Shown piece after piece: positions 21,591 through 33,208 of a stretch of 64,000 nucleotides of DNA. The notes beneath the pieces were generated by a model. It saw only the letters and a program-made list of their open reading frames with translations. It had not been told where the DNA came from and made no database searches. Origin of the DNA: Timema cristinae (Eukaryota > Arthropoda > Insecta > Phasmatodea > Timematidae); assembly GCA_039000515.1 (NCBI GenBank), contig JBCFYV010011164.1, positions 33,776,021-33,840,020 of the forward strand. Reading direction: 5' to 3'. Positions within the stretch are counted from its first letter, which is position 1; every line of letters begins with the position of its first letter. The position numbers and the translations under genes are program-made.

Positions 21591-21819
21591 TTATATTTTT
21601 TCAAATTAATACTTGTTCTAGAAAAGTATAAGAAACGGCAGATTTCTTCTCTTGAACTGTGACTCGAATCAATCCCTAATATGTATACTGGCCGAGGGGA
21701 TTTATATTTATTATTTCTCTTTCTATTCCCCCACTTCAATTGTTGAAAAATGAGTATAGTCCGAACGAGGGTAGATATAAGTGTAGCATGATTAAAATAA
21801 ACAAATCAAGCAAGTGTCT
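21591..21819. other. No recognisable feature
   Basis: AT-rich spacer. Confidence 0.5.
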
Positions 21820-21965
21820 TACCAACACCTTAGCTTTTTTGGTAGTGTGTATGTCTAGTGAACTAATGCTCCGTGGTTCGAATCCTATCATGATCAAAAC
21901 ATTTGTTATTGGTGAAATATAGTTTTCCCCTTTAAGAGTAATAAATTAATGACTGGAGGATGGCT
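21820..21965 (+). mobile_element. SINE-C copy
   Basis: TTTTTGGTAGTGTGTATGTCTAGTGAACTAA, GTGGTTCGAATCC (B box) and AATTAATGACTGGAGGATGG follow the SINE-C order seen at 19764, diverged. Confidence 0.6.
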
Positions 21966-22084
21966 GTTGTATCTGTTATTTATTTAAGTTAGTTTATAAT
22001 TCTCGTTCTGGTGTAGTCAGCCGCTTCATAAAGTGAACATTTACCAATATCTATAATGCAAAAGTTTTTAAACTGATAAACTAG

Positions 22085-22215
22085 GAAAAAGGAAGGTAGA
22101 ATTTAGAAAAAGAGTGCTCGTATTTAGGTGAAGACAAAAATTATTCCGTAAAAATTACAATGAGTATGCCGACCAGGATTCAAACCCCAATTTCCTCTCA
22201 TCAAAAACGAACCAG
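22085..22215 (-). mobile_element. SINE-B, partial
   Basis: GGAAAAAGGAAGGTAGAATTTAG through GACCAGGATTCAAACCCCAA matches reversed SINE-B; the head is lost. Confidence 0.7.
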
Positions 22216-22774
22216 ACCATATGATATTGAAACCTATGTGAATTCTACCACTCTTCTCATTACCAATCTCGTTGGTTGTCTTATTACCTACTATAAGGCA
22301 CTAGGAATTCGAAAGTTCATTGCCGCACTCACAAAAATAAGCCACATATCCCTATCTTGAGCTAGTTCTATCCTGTCCACCTCATTACACCTATCTCCTT
22401 CATTTCCATTATAATGTTATCTTCCCAACTGCATCAAGGTCTTCCCAGTGTTCTCTTCCCATTGGATTTGCAAGTAAATACCATGAACACGCTACTAGAT
22501 TCTCCCATTCAGGTTTCTTCTCCTGCCCACCACAATATACGAGACCTGACTATCCTAACAATGTCTTGTGATGAATACAGGGTATGTAACTCATCAATAT
22601 GTAGTCTCCTTCACTCTCCAGAAGCCTCATCCCCTTTTTGACCAAATACTTTCCTAAGAACCTTGTTTTCTAAAATGATTGTCTTATATTAGAATAAATA
22701 AGTGGTATTCCTCAAATAAAACCAATATTTAGTATAATTTCATTTATTATTCATTTATTGATTATTTCACCACA
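22216..22774. other. No recognisable gene
   Basis: Pyrimidine-rich in part (22340-22640). The small ORF at 22414-22641 has no recognisable domain. Confidence 0.45.
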
Positions 22775-22925
22775 CGACATATGGACAGACACAACATTCA
22801 GACCCCAGCTGTTAATTCATTAGTCAATACGCCCATGATAAATTTGTGGCCATTCCAGTAATCAAACCTGGGACTCTTAGGTCAGTAGACATAAACGCTA
22901 CTGATCTCACAAGCTAATGTGAAAT
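22775..22925 (-). mobile_element. SINE-C copy
   Basis: Reversed it reads GTAGCGTTTATGTCTACTGA, CTAAGAGTCCCAGGTTTGAT, then GAATTAACAGCTGGGGTCTG. This is the same block order as the 19764 copy. Confidence 0.7.
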
Positions 22926-23349
22926 AACATTTAAGAAAACATTATAATAATGTTTAGAAGTAAGGAGCGTATTTAAGATAGGAAAATACTTTAAAATTGA
23001 AATTGAAATGTATTGGTTCATATAAGAATTATGAAGAATAGTTGTACAAAAAGTAAAGCTTGATTTGAAAAATTATAAAGAACAGAAAATTTAAATCAGA
23101 AATCTAAAAAAATAAATTAAAAATTAATATTTTAAGCCAGTTTTGGAATTTAAATAAATAAACAGCTAAAATAGAACGTAAAAATTTAAAAACAAGTAAA
23201 GATAAAAGCCTGTTTTATCTTCAATGTAAATTAAATTTTATCAAGTGACAATATTATTAAAATCATTTGTTTTTAGCTGTGTAAAGGCAATCAATCGGTT
23301 GTAATTTTATGCACCGAATACTAGCAATAATATTAATCATTTAAAGGAT
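22926..23349. other. No recognisable feature
   Basis: Very AT-rich spacer. Confidence 0.5.
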
Positions 23350-23470
23350 GCCACTTATGGTTCGACCAGACTGACAAGCGCTTGAGTGAGCGACTGAGCG
23401 ATTACGTAGCCAAACTGGTGAGTGATCGAGCGCGTGATTAGGAGACTGATTGATCCTAGTTTATTCGAAA
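23350..23470. repeat. CpG-bearing dispersed fragment F
   Basis: GACTGACAAGCGCTTGAGTGAGCGACTGAGCG and GATTACGTAGCCAAACTGG stand out from AT-rich surroundings and loosely resemble 35410-35510, 38920-39050 and 61735-61850. Probably an old DNA-element relic; weak. Confidence 0.35.
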
Positions 23471-23629
23471 AAATGTCGCTGTTAAAGACACTTCGGTCAC
23501 CTCTGCTCCTCGAAAATTACTACCAAAATATTGCATGTTTATAAAAAAGAAAAAAGTAGGAGTGGTGATTCTTATTTATAAAGGTTTACTTTGATTATAA
23601 CAATGAAGTATTAACATATCAGGTCTACA

Positions 23630-24119
23630 TCTATACTTATAAAATAACATGTCCTGACTGACTGACTGACGGACTGATTCATCATCGCCGAGCGCAAACT
23701 ATCAAGGCTTCAAGCATGAAATTCGGACTGTATATTCATTTTGTTATGTAGGCACCCACTAAGAAAGGATTTTAGAAAATTCCACCCCAAAGGGGTCAAA
23801 ATATGGGATGATAATATGTATGATAATATGTATGAAAGTCCGTCATTTTGAAAGTTACATAAACAAAATTTTGTATTTCGGTTATTGACGTAAAACAAAT
23901 AAATACGTGTTTCAGGAATTTTGAAAATTTTATTTAATAAGGGATGAAAAAGGGGGCGAAAGTTTGTATCGGACTTGCATTATTTTTGATCTGAGGTCAA
24001 GTTATGGTCATCAACGTAACGTAATATTTTAAATTAATCTGTAAATACATATGTATATTTTCGTATTTGTATTTAATCAACTTCCACGCGAGCAAAGCCG
24101 CGGGCAACAGCTATCTAGT
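23630..24119 (+). mobile_element. Helitron-like non-autonomous element
   Basis: It starts TCTATACTTATAAAATAACA, continues through (GACT)n and GCACCCACTAAGAAAGGATT and an AATTCCACCCCAAAGGGG block, and ends GCAAAGCCGCGGGC...CTAGT. The 5'-TC and CTRRT-like 3' end with a nearby GC-rich hairpin candidate fit Helitrons. Similar sequence is, to my knowledge, very common in hemipteran and other insect DNA. Confidence 0.6.
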
Positions 24120-24784
24120 ATTATATAATTATACTGTTCATGGCCTAACCAACTAAATTAGGCCGTTAGTATCAAGTGTGATAAACCTATCAATGTTATT
24201 AAAAATGAGTCAAATATAAGGTCAAATTGAGAAGTTTTCTCATCATGCAATGGACTAACATATAATATTGGTCAGCGCCTGTAAACTAGACTGTTCCGGC
24301 TCGAGCAAGTGCTTGAAAAATAGAATCAGTTATATCTTCCAAGAGCATCGCTTTGGGTCACTCGTGCGCTACAGTCTAGCCACCTCCCATTACAACCAAT
24401 GTGCTATATTTTATTTTTTAGTCACTCACCAAGTCTGGCCGTACACTAATACCTAATTTATATAGAATGAATAAATTATCAAAGATTAGTAAGTCATTTG
24501 AAAACAATTTGCCCTTAATAAAGAGATCTGTTTCCCGTGGGTTATTTTATCACCGTAAAACTTATTTATTTTAATGTTGGATCCGCTCCACTTCTTTGAA
24601 CGGGGAAATATTAAGTGGAAAGGGGGACGTTAAAGTCGATAAAGTTTTCAGAAAGTTATACAAAGTCGGGTGTGGATAGAAGAAAACAACACATTATTTC
24701 AGCCTCACAATAAAAATTAAAATATTTTTAACTGTCCCGTATTTTTCTTTCCGTGTTTATTCTGTTTCGTTTTATTATTGTCTT
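24120..24784. other. No recognisable feature
   Basis: AT-rich spacer without gene. Confidence 0.5.
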
Positions 24785-25025
24785 ACCCGCATCGGTGGTT
24801 AATGAGGGCTAAGGGGTGCACCTTTACTGGTCTGGTTTGTAAGTGACAGAGAGGTTGGGGCTATAATCCCTGCTGAGTGCACTGGGATGACTTATCCTAA
24901 ATCAAGTTTAACTCTTTATTCAATAACATACGGGTGCATTCGTTTTGTATACTACTTTCCTCCGTAACTCCCACAAATAATTAGTGTAGTTATGTGACGG
25001 TTAGTACGACGTGGGGCACAAAATA
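24785..25025 (+). mobile_element. SINE-B, diverged full-length copy
   Basis: CCCGCATCGGTGGTTAATGAGGGCTAAGG head, TGGGGCTATAATCCCTGC B-box region, GGGTGCATTCG body and TTAGTACGACGTGGGGC tail are in the right order. Confidence 0.7.
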
Positions 25026-25764
25026 ATAGGGTACTAATAACTAACTAGTGCTTTATTAGTTTATTTTATGTCTCTGCACGTTTTTAAATATGTAATAAAC
25101 ATTTAAAGGAAATAAACATAATATTACACTAAATCCATTATTTTAAGAGTCAGTGTTGCGTGCTCTATTGTATATTCAGGCTATCTGCCAAATTCCACTT
25201 TGATGAAGGTGAGTGTTAAAGAAAGGTATCCTACCTCCCCCGCATTGAGAGTGGGAAAACTATAGTGACAAATAGCTCCGTCTATGAATGCCAAGACCCA
25301 TTGGTCAAATCCGAGCATTTCAGTTGAATTCGCTGGAGTTGAATAAACTATAGCGGTAATACCAGTATTTATATCAATAAATTTTTATGAAGAATTAACC
25401 TATACAACATAGCCTTTTTTACAGTCTAGTGTATATATTTGTGGGGATTACCGTGTGTAAGAAGACCTTAAAGAACTTAGGATTGAGGATCTGTTGGAGA
25501 GAGTGGATGACCGCAGGACCTGGAGGATTATAGTAGGCCAGGCCAAAGTACACTTTGACGAAGCCTTATATTTAGATATATATTGTATTGCTATAACTGA
25601 CTTAAAATAGAGACCTAAATTATCTATCTTTAGGTAGTCTAACTGTATGAAATCTTAGCTTAGTCAGTAGCATATCTTCCTATGGTTACCTATTGTTCCT
25701 ACTGGGTTCATTCGATTGCGGAGTAAAAAATGTATCATTTTAAAACACGATAGTACTTTCCTCA
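25026..25764. other. No recognisable feature
   Basis: AT-rich. GAGGATTATAGTAGGCCAGGCCAAAG near 25520 lies in a short GC-richer patch with no assignment. Confidence 0.45.
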
Positions 25765-25915
25765 CCACTTATTAACACTCATTCGGGTCTTGCGCATATA
25801 GGCCTATAGAGTGGGAAACTATTTAGAATAAACCACCCTCAGTACACACAGCCAGTATTCGAACCCCGAGCTCCCCATCATCAGTAAACCAGATTAAATG
25901 AAGTTTACATTTAGA
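25765..25915 (-). mobile_element. SINE-B, partial
   Basis: CACTCATTCGGGTCTTGCGC, AAACCACCCTCAGTACACAC, GTATTCGAACCCCGAGCTCC: tail and B-box parts of reversed SINE-B with an internal deletion. Confidence 0.75.
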
Positions 25916-25934
25916 CTGTGTGCCCACCAGCACT

Positions 25935-26130
25935 TGTTTTCTCACAGTAGACTGGATTGTTGCTGACGAGGGGGTTGAAATTCGAATCTTAGTATAGCAT
26001 ACTGAGAATGTTTTTTCCCCATATAATAAGTCATTTGGATTTTCCCATTCACTTTTTGTGCTAATTTGGATGAATTTACTTTGAAAACCATCATCCTCAT
26101 TCTCCTCCCGTAGATTAAGCCATTAATAAT
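25935..26130 (+). mobile_element. SINE-B, 5'-truncated
   Basis: TCTCACAGTAGACTGGATTGTTGCTGACGAGGGGG, AATTCGAATCTTAG and TTTCCCATTCACTTTTTG follow SINE-B order. It lies tail to tail with the preceding copy. Confidence 0.65.
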
Positions 26131-26180
26131 ACTGATACTAGGCGAACTAAACAAATAAATATTAATTTATTTATTTATAT

Positions 26181-26472
26181 GAAGTATTTAACGTGCACTT
26201 TCCGAACTGACTGATTATATCAGCACACGAGAATTTATATTAGCGAGAACGAAAGGGCTTACCAATTTTAGTGGAAAATCTATTTTCACATACCTTCTAG
26301 GATTCTTTTACATGCCACAATTGGTGTGGGACCAACTTCTATACTTCCCCTCTGAAGGTGATTGTGCTACGGATTTTTATCGCTCAAGAGAAATTGGTCC
26401 ACCCCGGCTGGGCTTGAACCCATGAACATCGAGTCTTGAGGCGAGCACTTTTCCCCAAGACCAAAGAGGTCT
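26181..26472 (-). mobile_element. SINE-D, tRNA-derived
   Basis: About 290 bp. In reverse: GACCTCTTTGGTCTTGGGGA, AAGTGCTCGCCTC, GGTTCAAGCCCAGCC (B box), a TTTCCACTAAAATTGG middle and a GTTAAATACTTC end. A second copy lies at 57269-57549. Family distinct from A, B and C. Confidence 0.8.
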
Positions 26473-27824
26473 ACTTCAAATTAATATAATCAGCCTTAGA
26501 TCATTGTCAACCAAAAAATAGAAAGGTAAACCACAAAACGCACATGGTCTTACAGTTTAATATTCGTAGGAATGGCCTTAGGAGAGCAAGAAAAGTTACT
26601 AGATCTTCTTTCAAGTGTTCATACGTCAAGCTATGTGATTTTTCATATAAAGTACCAATATATTTAAAATAACAATAATAAAATATTAAAGTGTTATCAA
26701 TTTTAACAAGAAAAAATAAAAGTTTCTGTTTATAAAAACACCTTATAAAAATTGGACTTTTGTAATTGTACACATTGACTTTGCTGGTATCAAAGTGTGT
26801 GATATTATTGGTGTGGAGGTAGAACCATTTATAAAAACTTTCTAATAAAAAGGTATATATTTAATAATAAGAGTGTCGATTTAATTTATTATATTCAACA
26901 GCAAATGTTATGGACGTACCCAACATGTGTTGAAGAAATTACACGTTTATCTTGATTTCTAGCATCTACCTCTTTTTATCTCGTTATGTGTGTTATTTTA
27001 GAAGTTAGTTTGATTTTTGTTTTGTTTTTTTAAAAAAAGCACCGTCGCATGCAAGAATAACAGAAGTAGCCAATAGAGTTTTAGAGTTTTAATGTTCCCT
27101 CCACGAAATAGTTTGGAAGGTGAAAACTTGCCATTTACACATGGTAAAGCTAAAAATGGCCTTGCCCTTTATATTTACCGAATAACTTTTTAAAACACGC
27201 GAGAATTTTTGTAGGAAAAGAGAGGGAAAAATAGGAATAAAATACACACACACACAAAAACTTCGATTGTGAAAAATAAGGAGATAAAATTCTCATTTCC
27301 AACTTAACACGCGATTGAAAAAAAAAAGCACGAGTTCTGTTCAAGAAACTACAAACCCTCCCCTTCCGTTTCAACCTCTTAAAAAAATATATAATAATAC
27401 GGTGGTTTGATATGCGTGTTTTGATACTTTTTCTCAATTTTATAAAGATAATTTTATTCTTAAAAACATCAAAACTTTTGGATGATATATTGTCATACTG
27501 AATTATCTGAGGAGCACAAGTTTCACTTCTAAGCAAACACGTCACAGATTCACTAATCCACTTGAAATTAATATTGTGTTTTAGAGTGTAGAAAAAATAA
27601 TAAAAAGTATTTTTTAAGTGGTGGCTCTCAAAAACTTTTGTATCGATGAGTAGAACTTTAGAGAATGTTTTATTTTATTTACTGTACGTTTGAGTTGGTT
27701 TTATTATCTGTTATAGCTCTGCCACGTAATAGGGTTGGACATTATTAATCACAGACCTTGGGAAAACTTTGGGCTATTGTTATAGTGATATGACCCCTGG
27801 CACACATTTGTGGTCACACAATCT
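26473..27824. other. No recognisable gene
   Basis: Strongly AT-rich. Reverse ORFs at 26507-26773 and 27150-27545 have skewed Lys/Phe/Ile composition and no domain. Confidence 0.45.
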
Positions 27825-28005
27825 TGGGCATCGGGTTCACAGTCATTTAGATTGCCGGTTACCGGGGTCCAGTTTCGAATATAGGCCGAGGGTATCGGGG
27901 TTGGCTCTCCGAATGCGACTGTAGTTTTCCCATTCTAATTCCAAGCTAATGTGTATTTGTTTTCTATATTTACCTTTCTTATCTTCTACACTTTAAATTA
28001 AAAAT
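27825..28005 (+). mobile_element. SINE-B-like copy, strongly diverged
   Basis: ACCGGGGTCCAGTTTCGAATATAGGCCGAGGG resembles the B-box region; TTTTCCCATTCTAATTCCAAGC resembles the middle. Confidence 0.45.
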
Positions 28006-28214
28006 TAACAATCTTGGTGCTAAACGTAGCAAGTAAAAAGTCACCCTTTAAATCTATAACTTTTATTATCAATCGATTTTTCAACTACCGGATTTCAAGT
28101 TCAGCCCTTATTTAGAATTAATTTAGTATAGATTGACCTTGAAAAAGTATTAAAATTGTAGCAATGACAGTATGACTTCCCGATAAAATACTTTGTTCTA
28201 TATTTGTTTGCATT

Positions 28215-28410
28215 CTTATCCTCTACCCATTCGGTTTAGTCTTATAATTATATTAATTACTCAAATGAGTATGAATTGATGTATAACATAGATAAAATGT
28301 AACCGCATTTGCATGAAAGAAGATTGATAAACCATTTATGAAAAACTGCCATCAGTGTACCCGTCTGGGATTGGAGCACCAGCCTCTTAGTCACCGTAAA
28401 ATAGACTAGG
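28215..28410 (-). mobile_element. SINE-B, diverged
   Basis: CTACCCATTCGGTTTAGTCT tail, CGCATTTGCATGAAAG, AAACCATTTATGAAAAACTG and TGGGATTGGAGCACC occur in order on the reverse strand. Confidence 0.7.
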
Positions 28411-29498
28411 ACTAGATGGGCTTGACTTTTGAAGATTCAATGAAGGTGGAAAAATTAGTTCTCTGTAGTTAAGTGTAATGGCATGATAAATATATATTGA
28501 TGAGCCATTGATAGTATTATATTATACTGTAATGATTTTTAATTTCTAAATAATAAATTAAATATACATTATGATAAAAAAAAGTGTTACATATATTAGC
28601 TTTATATTTGTCACCAAAATAAAAGTTCAAAAAGGTACTAGATATATTTATATGCATACATGCACCAATATATTTTTGTTTCTAGGCTGTTCTTTTTGAA
28701 AGGTGAAATCTAATAATTGGGACCTTTGATTAATATTGACCACTCTATCTTCTGAAAGGTTGTTCCTATGGCACCTTTTCCCAAATTTAAGATACATTTA
28801 TTTTCACTCATCCATTCCCCTATACCTGAGGTATTGAACCGATTTTTAACTATAGGCCATATTTAAATGCTTAAAGACTTTGTGGCTGCATTTACACACA
28901 TATATAGATAAACATTTAATCAACTCGAATATGCATGGTAGCCATTTAATTATTTTAAAATTTATTAAAGTGGAAAAATATGTTTGCGAGTTTAAAATTC
29001 TGTGTGCTGCATGCTAAAGACATATGTATTTTAGCTCTTTAGTATATTGTATCCCCGTTTGTTATAAGACCCTCCTTATGTGAACGAGTGGTCAGAGAAA
29101 GCCACAACATTAGTACTTGTTTCAAACCTTGCGAGGGCCTGATGGATTTTACTATTTGATTAAATGTTCAACTTTCTTCCTCGCTATATTTTAAAATCCC
29201 TCTTGCAAAGGTTTGAAGTTTATTTTTGTGTGTTTCGTCTTGTATTAAGCTAGTTTATAAATCGTGTACAGATATAGTTCCATGTTAGGAAAGAGAAGGT
29301 CAATAATCTTCAAAATAAATCTAAAATATTTTGATAGAACAATTAGACAAAATATTATAAAGCATTCAATACTAGAGTTGGGTTAAATCCACTATTTTAC
29401 AAATCCGAATCTCCTATTTACCTTCGAATACCGACTGAATCTTTAAACCAAATATAAATCTTGCAAAAAATTATGAATATAAGAGGAAATATAAATAT
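28411..29498. other. No recognisable feature
   Basis: AT-rich spacer. Confidence 0.5.
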
Positions 29499-29800
29499 AC
29501 CGTGATGTAGTGGTCAGTGCACGTGACTATGAGCCTAAAGTCCCGGGTTCGATTACCTGCTGGTACCTTGGATATTTTTCCCTTAAGAGGAATTATTGCA
29601 ACGGTCACCAGGGTTTGTTTAGTTAGGTTTAGTTAGGCTTAGGTTAGGTTAAGACTCGTACCAGCTCCACAACTTCGTAATGACTATCATCACATCATCT
29701 CGACGTGTAGAAAATCTCGTATGGTGTACCCTGGGAAATGTTCTGTCCCACCAGAGCTGCTAATAGTCTACATATACAGGCGTCCGAACCTGAATGTTAT
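29499..29800 (+). mobile_element. tRNA-headed SINE-like element
   Basis: TGATGTAGTGGTCAGTGCACG resembles an A-box region and CCCGGGTTCGATTACC a B box. TTTTTCCCTTAAGAGG follows, then a GTTAGG-rich run and a unique body. One copy only, so the family is unproven. Confidence 0.5.
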
Positions 29801-29978
29801 ATCCCTCCCAGTCAAATATGTCAATAATAATTATGACATTCATTTAAGTGTTAAATTACTGATCTGAGGTCTGGTTGTCAGGTTTGTCCTATAATTATAA
29901 ATACGTAGTTCTGAAACACTAATAAGCAGTATTTCAAATTTAACTTGAAAATTAAGAAAACATAAGTTTAAGTATTTG

Positions 29979-30045
29979 ATATTATAAAAGTAGAATTCAA
30001 TATAAAATTATTATAATTTTATATTGAATTCTACTTTTATAATAT
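29979..30045. repeat. Perfect 32-bp inverted repeat with 3-nt loop
   Basis: The arm at 29979-30010 (ATATTATAAAAGTAGAATTC...) is perfectly complementary to 30014-30045. Pairing extends by about 6 bp further with a one-base bulge. It could fold as a near-complete hairpin in DNA or RNA. No homologous copy is seen elsewhere in the window. Confidence 0.9.
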
Positions 30046-30944
30046 AAATACGTTTCCTTACTACACTACATCATGTTCTTCATTAAGTATTTGAGTTTCA
30101 AAGACAAAATTTTTTCGAATCCTCAAATCTCAAATATTCTTAAAGATTCGAAGTATTCTAAGGATTCGGGGGTCCTATTCCTATTCAGTACAGATACTTT
30201 TCATTCTTACCTCAACCCTATCTAAGAACGTCTACGTCTAGTTTCAGATATTCACCAACAATTACAACGGTTATAATCCCAGTCAGGTCTAAATTTAGCC
30301 ACGCGAGAACAGGCAAGTAGATTGAAATTTAATACAAGTACGTTTCGGAGCCCTGACAACCTCACTTGCGTTAGGTTTTTTAAACGAATAATAATAATAA
30401 AATAAGGGCACTAAACCACAAATGGGCCCCAGGTCAACCGTCCTCGCGGCATCCCCTCCCTTTCGGTACATTCATACCCAATCCCCGTGGGGCTCTCCAT
30501 GTTGTTCTGGGCGGCTCATTTGTGGCGTAAACCGAAGCGAACATTTACCAGGCCGTAAATAATGTTTAAATTAATTAGTCCAACCAATAATTGACGGTAA
30601 GCGTACGAATATATCGGATTCCACAGCAAGCGCACACAAAACACATTAACCACACTAATGGAGAGATTGAAACATCGATTTGGGGAGTTGGTATCGTTTT
30701 ATAAATCATAGCGTAATGTCCCACATGTAGTCGGTAAATGTTGACAACAAACCGAATATATATTTCCTTCTTTTTTCTTTTTTGTAATTATTACGTTGGT
30801 TTAAGTATTCAATAAAATATTTAACACATTTTACCTCCCGTCTGAGTTGAAAAACAAGAGATATCGATGATTATTAAAATACATTTGCCGTGGGATTTGA
30901 ATATAATTTTAAAATTAACTAGCCCAAAAAGACGGTTGCTTGGC
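30046..30944. other. No gene; contains a GC-richer patch at about 30415-30560
   Basis: The patch includes GGCCCCAGGTCAACCGTCCTCGCGGC and CCACAAATGGGCC near 30417 with near-complement GGCTCATTTGTGG near 30511. Unassigned. Confidence 0.4.
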
Positions 30945-31045
30945 CTGAGTCATTACTCTCGGGGTAATGTCGGACATGGAGGAGAGGTCTGGGTTCCAAT
31001 CTCAGCTGGGTGTAATGAGGTTGTTATTTCCTAAAGTAAAGTGTG
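30945..31045 (+). mobile_element. SINE-B, 3'-incomplete
   Basis: GGACATGGAGGAGAGGTCTGGGTTCCAATCTCAGCTGGGTG matches the anticodon-to-B-box region. The body is lost after about 31045. Confidence 0.65.
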
Positions 31046-31139
31046 TACTGGTGTACTGTGGGTACATCGACTTTCGTACTCGGAAACTTCCGCGATGATG
31101 TTGTTTGCTGTTGGGTCGAGTCAGCTGGTCTTCAGCAAG

Positions 31140-31285
31140 AAAGTGAGTGGATATTCAAGAATGTGCTACCGAAAGAAAAGAATCGATATTGTATTCATTA
31201 AAAGTATCGGGAAGAAAAATATCGATACCTTACTAGTATCGAAAGAAAAGTATTGATGAAAGTAAGTATCGTTATTGAAATTTTA
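31140..31285. repeat. AAGTATCG/ATCGATA motif cluster 1
   Basis: Repeated ATCGATATTG, AAGTATCGGGAAG, TATCGATACC and AGTATCGAAAG. A similar cluster lies at 33470-33572. Confidence 0.55.
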
Positions 31286-31325
31286 ATCTATAAAAATATA
31301 TTTTTTATAGTATTAATAATCTCTT

Positions 31326-31575
31326 ACCCGCTTCGGTGTCCGCGTGGTCTAACGAGTTAATCTCGTGTTGCACTAAACTGCCGAAGACAGAGATATTGCG
31401 GTTTTATCCCGGCCAGGTGCACTGAGGGGGGTCTTCCCTTAATGGCTTTCCACTCTCCCACCACACAAATGCGGGTGCATTTAATCTAAATTAAGCCTTC
31501 CTTATCCCTGACCCATTAGTGTAATTAGTGCATAGGCGTATAACCCTTAACAGGTATTAAGACGTGGTGTTACAA
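31326..31575 (+). mobile_element. SINE-B, full length
   Basis: One of the best copies: ACCCGCTTCGGTGTCCGCGT head, GGTTTTATCCCGGCCAGGTG, CACACAAATGCGGGTGCA, TCCTTATCCCTGACCCATTAG and the shared tail ending AAGACGTGGTGT. Confidence 0.9.
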
Positions 31576-31707
31576 AAGAATCTCATCTTTTGCATCATCA
31601 TTATATTTTCATTTTTATCCAAACAATGAAAATTATAACAGTTTTTAATAATGTAAAACAAAGTTTAAAAGATGCTTTTTCTCTATCTAACATCTTTTTT
31701 TAAAAAG

Positions 31708-31766
31708 TATCGTGTCTTACTACATGTTCGGGCTATACGCTTAAGTACAAATTAGAGATGTGAGAC
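31708..31766 (-). mobile_element. SINE-B tail fragment
   Basis: TATCGTGTCTTACTACATGTTCGGGCTATACGC in reverse orientation; only the 3' end is present. Confidence 0.6.
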
Positions 31767-31849
31767 GGAACATTTTTCAAAACGGAAAATTTTTAATTAT
31801 TATTTCTGTAGATTAATTTCAACTGATAAAATGTATAATAATAATAATT

Positions 31850-31853
31850 AGTG

Positions 31854-31890
<37 letters not shown>

Positions 31891-31913
31891 ATAGTAGTAG
31901 TAGTAGTAGTAGT
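31850..31913. repeat. (GTA)n microsatellite
   Basis: Near-perfect trinucleotide run with one break at about 31891, abutting a SINE-B insertion. Confidence 0.92.
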
Positions 31914-31920
31914 AAGAAAC

Positions 31921-32164
31921 ACCTGATTCGGCGGCCGCATGACCCAACTACTACTCTCACAATAGACTAGACTGCCGATGAAAGGGAAATCGGGGTTCGA
32001 TTCGGTTGCACTGAGGGAAGTTTTCCCAAAAAAATTCCACACACTCTCCAAACAAATGCTGATGCAATTCCTGTAAATTTAACTTTCCTTATCCCTAACA
32101 CATTAGCGTAATTAGTACATAGGTGTATAACCCGAACGTGTAGTAAGAAATGGTGCTAAAAAAA
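31921..32164 (+). mobile_element. SINE-B with target duplication
   Basis: Contains AATAGACTAGACTGCCGATGAAAGGGAAATCGGGGTTCG, TCCTTATCCCTAACACATTAG and the shared tail. Flanked by AGTAGTAAGAAAC ending at 31920 and AGTAGTCAAGAAAC at 32165-32178, a TSD differing by one base. Confidence 0.9.
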
Positions 32165-32178
32165 AGTAGTCAAGAAAC

Positions 32179-32459
32179 AAATGAATGCGAGACTTTGTAG
32201 ACCCGTCATTTCATAAATCATACTTCATTTTTTTATTATCAATAAGTTAACTAAAATAATTTTAAGGTTGTCCCATTATTTGTCTTTACTCCTATACTCC
32301 TTTCTTCCTATCTATCTACTCCTCCCAAACCTCAGTTCCCCTCTCCCCTTCTTATTACCCACTCATCTCTTAGCACACTATATTTTGAAGTACAATAGGG
32401 ACTAATTTAAACAATTTAAACCCCTTCCGCCCTTCCGATTCAAAATTTCCTGGAAAATG
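32179..32459. other. No recognisable feature
   Basis: Pyrimidine-rich spacer. Confidence 0.5.
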
Positions 32460-32685
32460 TTTGTCCCTAGTACTAATTACTCTAGTGAGTTAGAAATTGA
32501 GAAGTTTAAATTTAGAGGAAGTACACCCGCATTGGCGTGGAGGGAGATTGGAAAACCATTTAGGAAAAACCTCCCTCAGTTTAACCAACTGAGATTTAAA
32601 CCTAGCTCTACCCATCCTCAACAGTCTAACTCAACACGAAACTAGCACGTTAGCTAGCTACGCCACCAAGGCGGGTTCCAACTTC
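32460..32685 (-). mobile_element. SINE-B, nearly full length
   Basis: Reversed copy from the ...ACTAATTACTCTAGTGAGTTAG region to the head (TAGCTACGCCACCAAGGCGGGT). The B box is degraded to GAGATTTAAACC. Confidence 0.85.
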
Positions 32686-32924
32686 TTAAAATATTTCATA
32701 AGTTACCTTAGGGAGATGCCATTTTTTTAACTGTATTCGTCGTTTATGTATTCTATCAAGATAGATTATTAACTATTGACAAACAATAGAAGAATGGACG
32801 CCATGTCCTGCTTCATCCGCACATAAACTATTCTGCTTCTTCAGCTTGGAGCATCTTAAATAGGCTGAGTTTATTGTTATCCTACAAAATCTTATTTTGT
32901 TTAGTTTGTGATGACCATGATCAT
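32686..32924. other. No recognisable feature
   Basis: Short spacer before the SINE-A insertion. Confidence 0.5.
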
Positions 32925-32936
32925 TGATAAAGGAAG

Positions 32937-33208
32937 GTGACCTGGTGGTCTAGGGATAAGGTGTCAGACTTCTGTGCTGGCGGCCGGGGTTCAATCCTCG
33001 GTCCCGGCACAGATTTATCTGATTGCCAAACCCTTCCTTCACCTCTGACATACATCTTGTGAATGTGGGGAATGCCAGGCCTCCACCGTGGTTCGGATTC
33101 CACGTTAAACGTGTAGGTCCTTCATTTCATCTCACAATCACCCTACCATTACACATTAGCGTAAGTGAGTACAACCGAATGGGTAGTAAGACGCGATGCT
33201 AATAATAA
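32937..33208 (+). mobile_element. SINE-A, full length
   Basis: Complete copy. Perfect 12-bp TSD, TGATAAAGGAAG, at 32925-32936 and 33209-33220. Confidence 0.95.

Noticed and set aside
27150..27545. 131-codon reverse ORF
   Set aside because: Composition is AT-driven (Lys, Phe, Ile, Arg), includes a low-complexity CA run, and shows no domain.
29610..29660. GTTAGG-like run as insect telomeric repeat
   Set aside because: Units are irregular (GTTTAGTTAGG, CTTAGG, GTTAGG) and too few for a TTAGG array.
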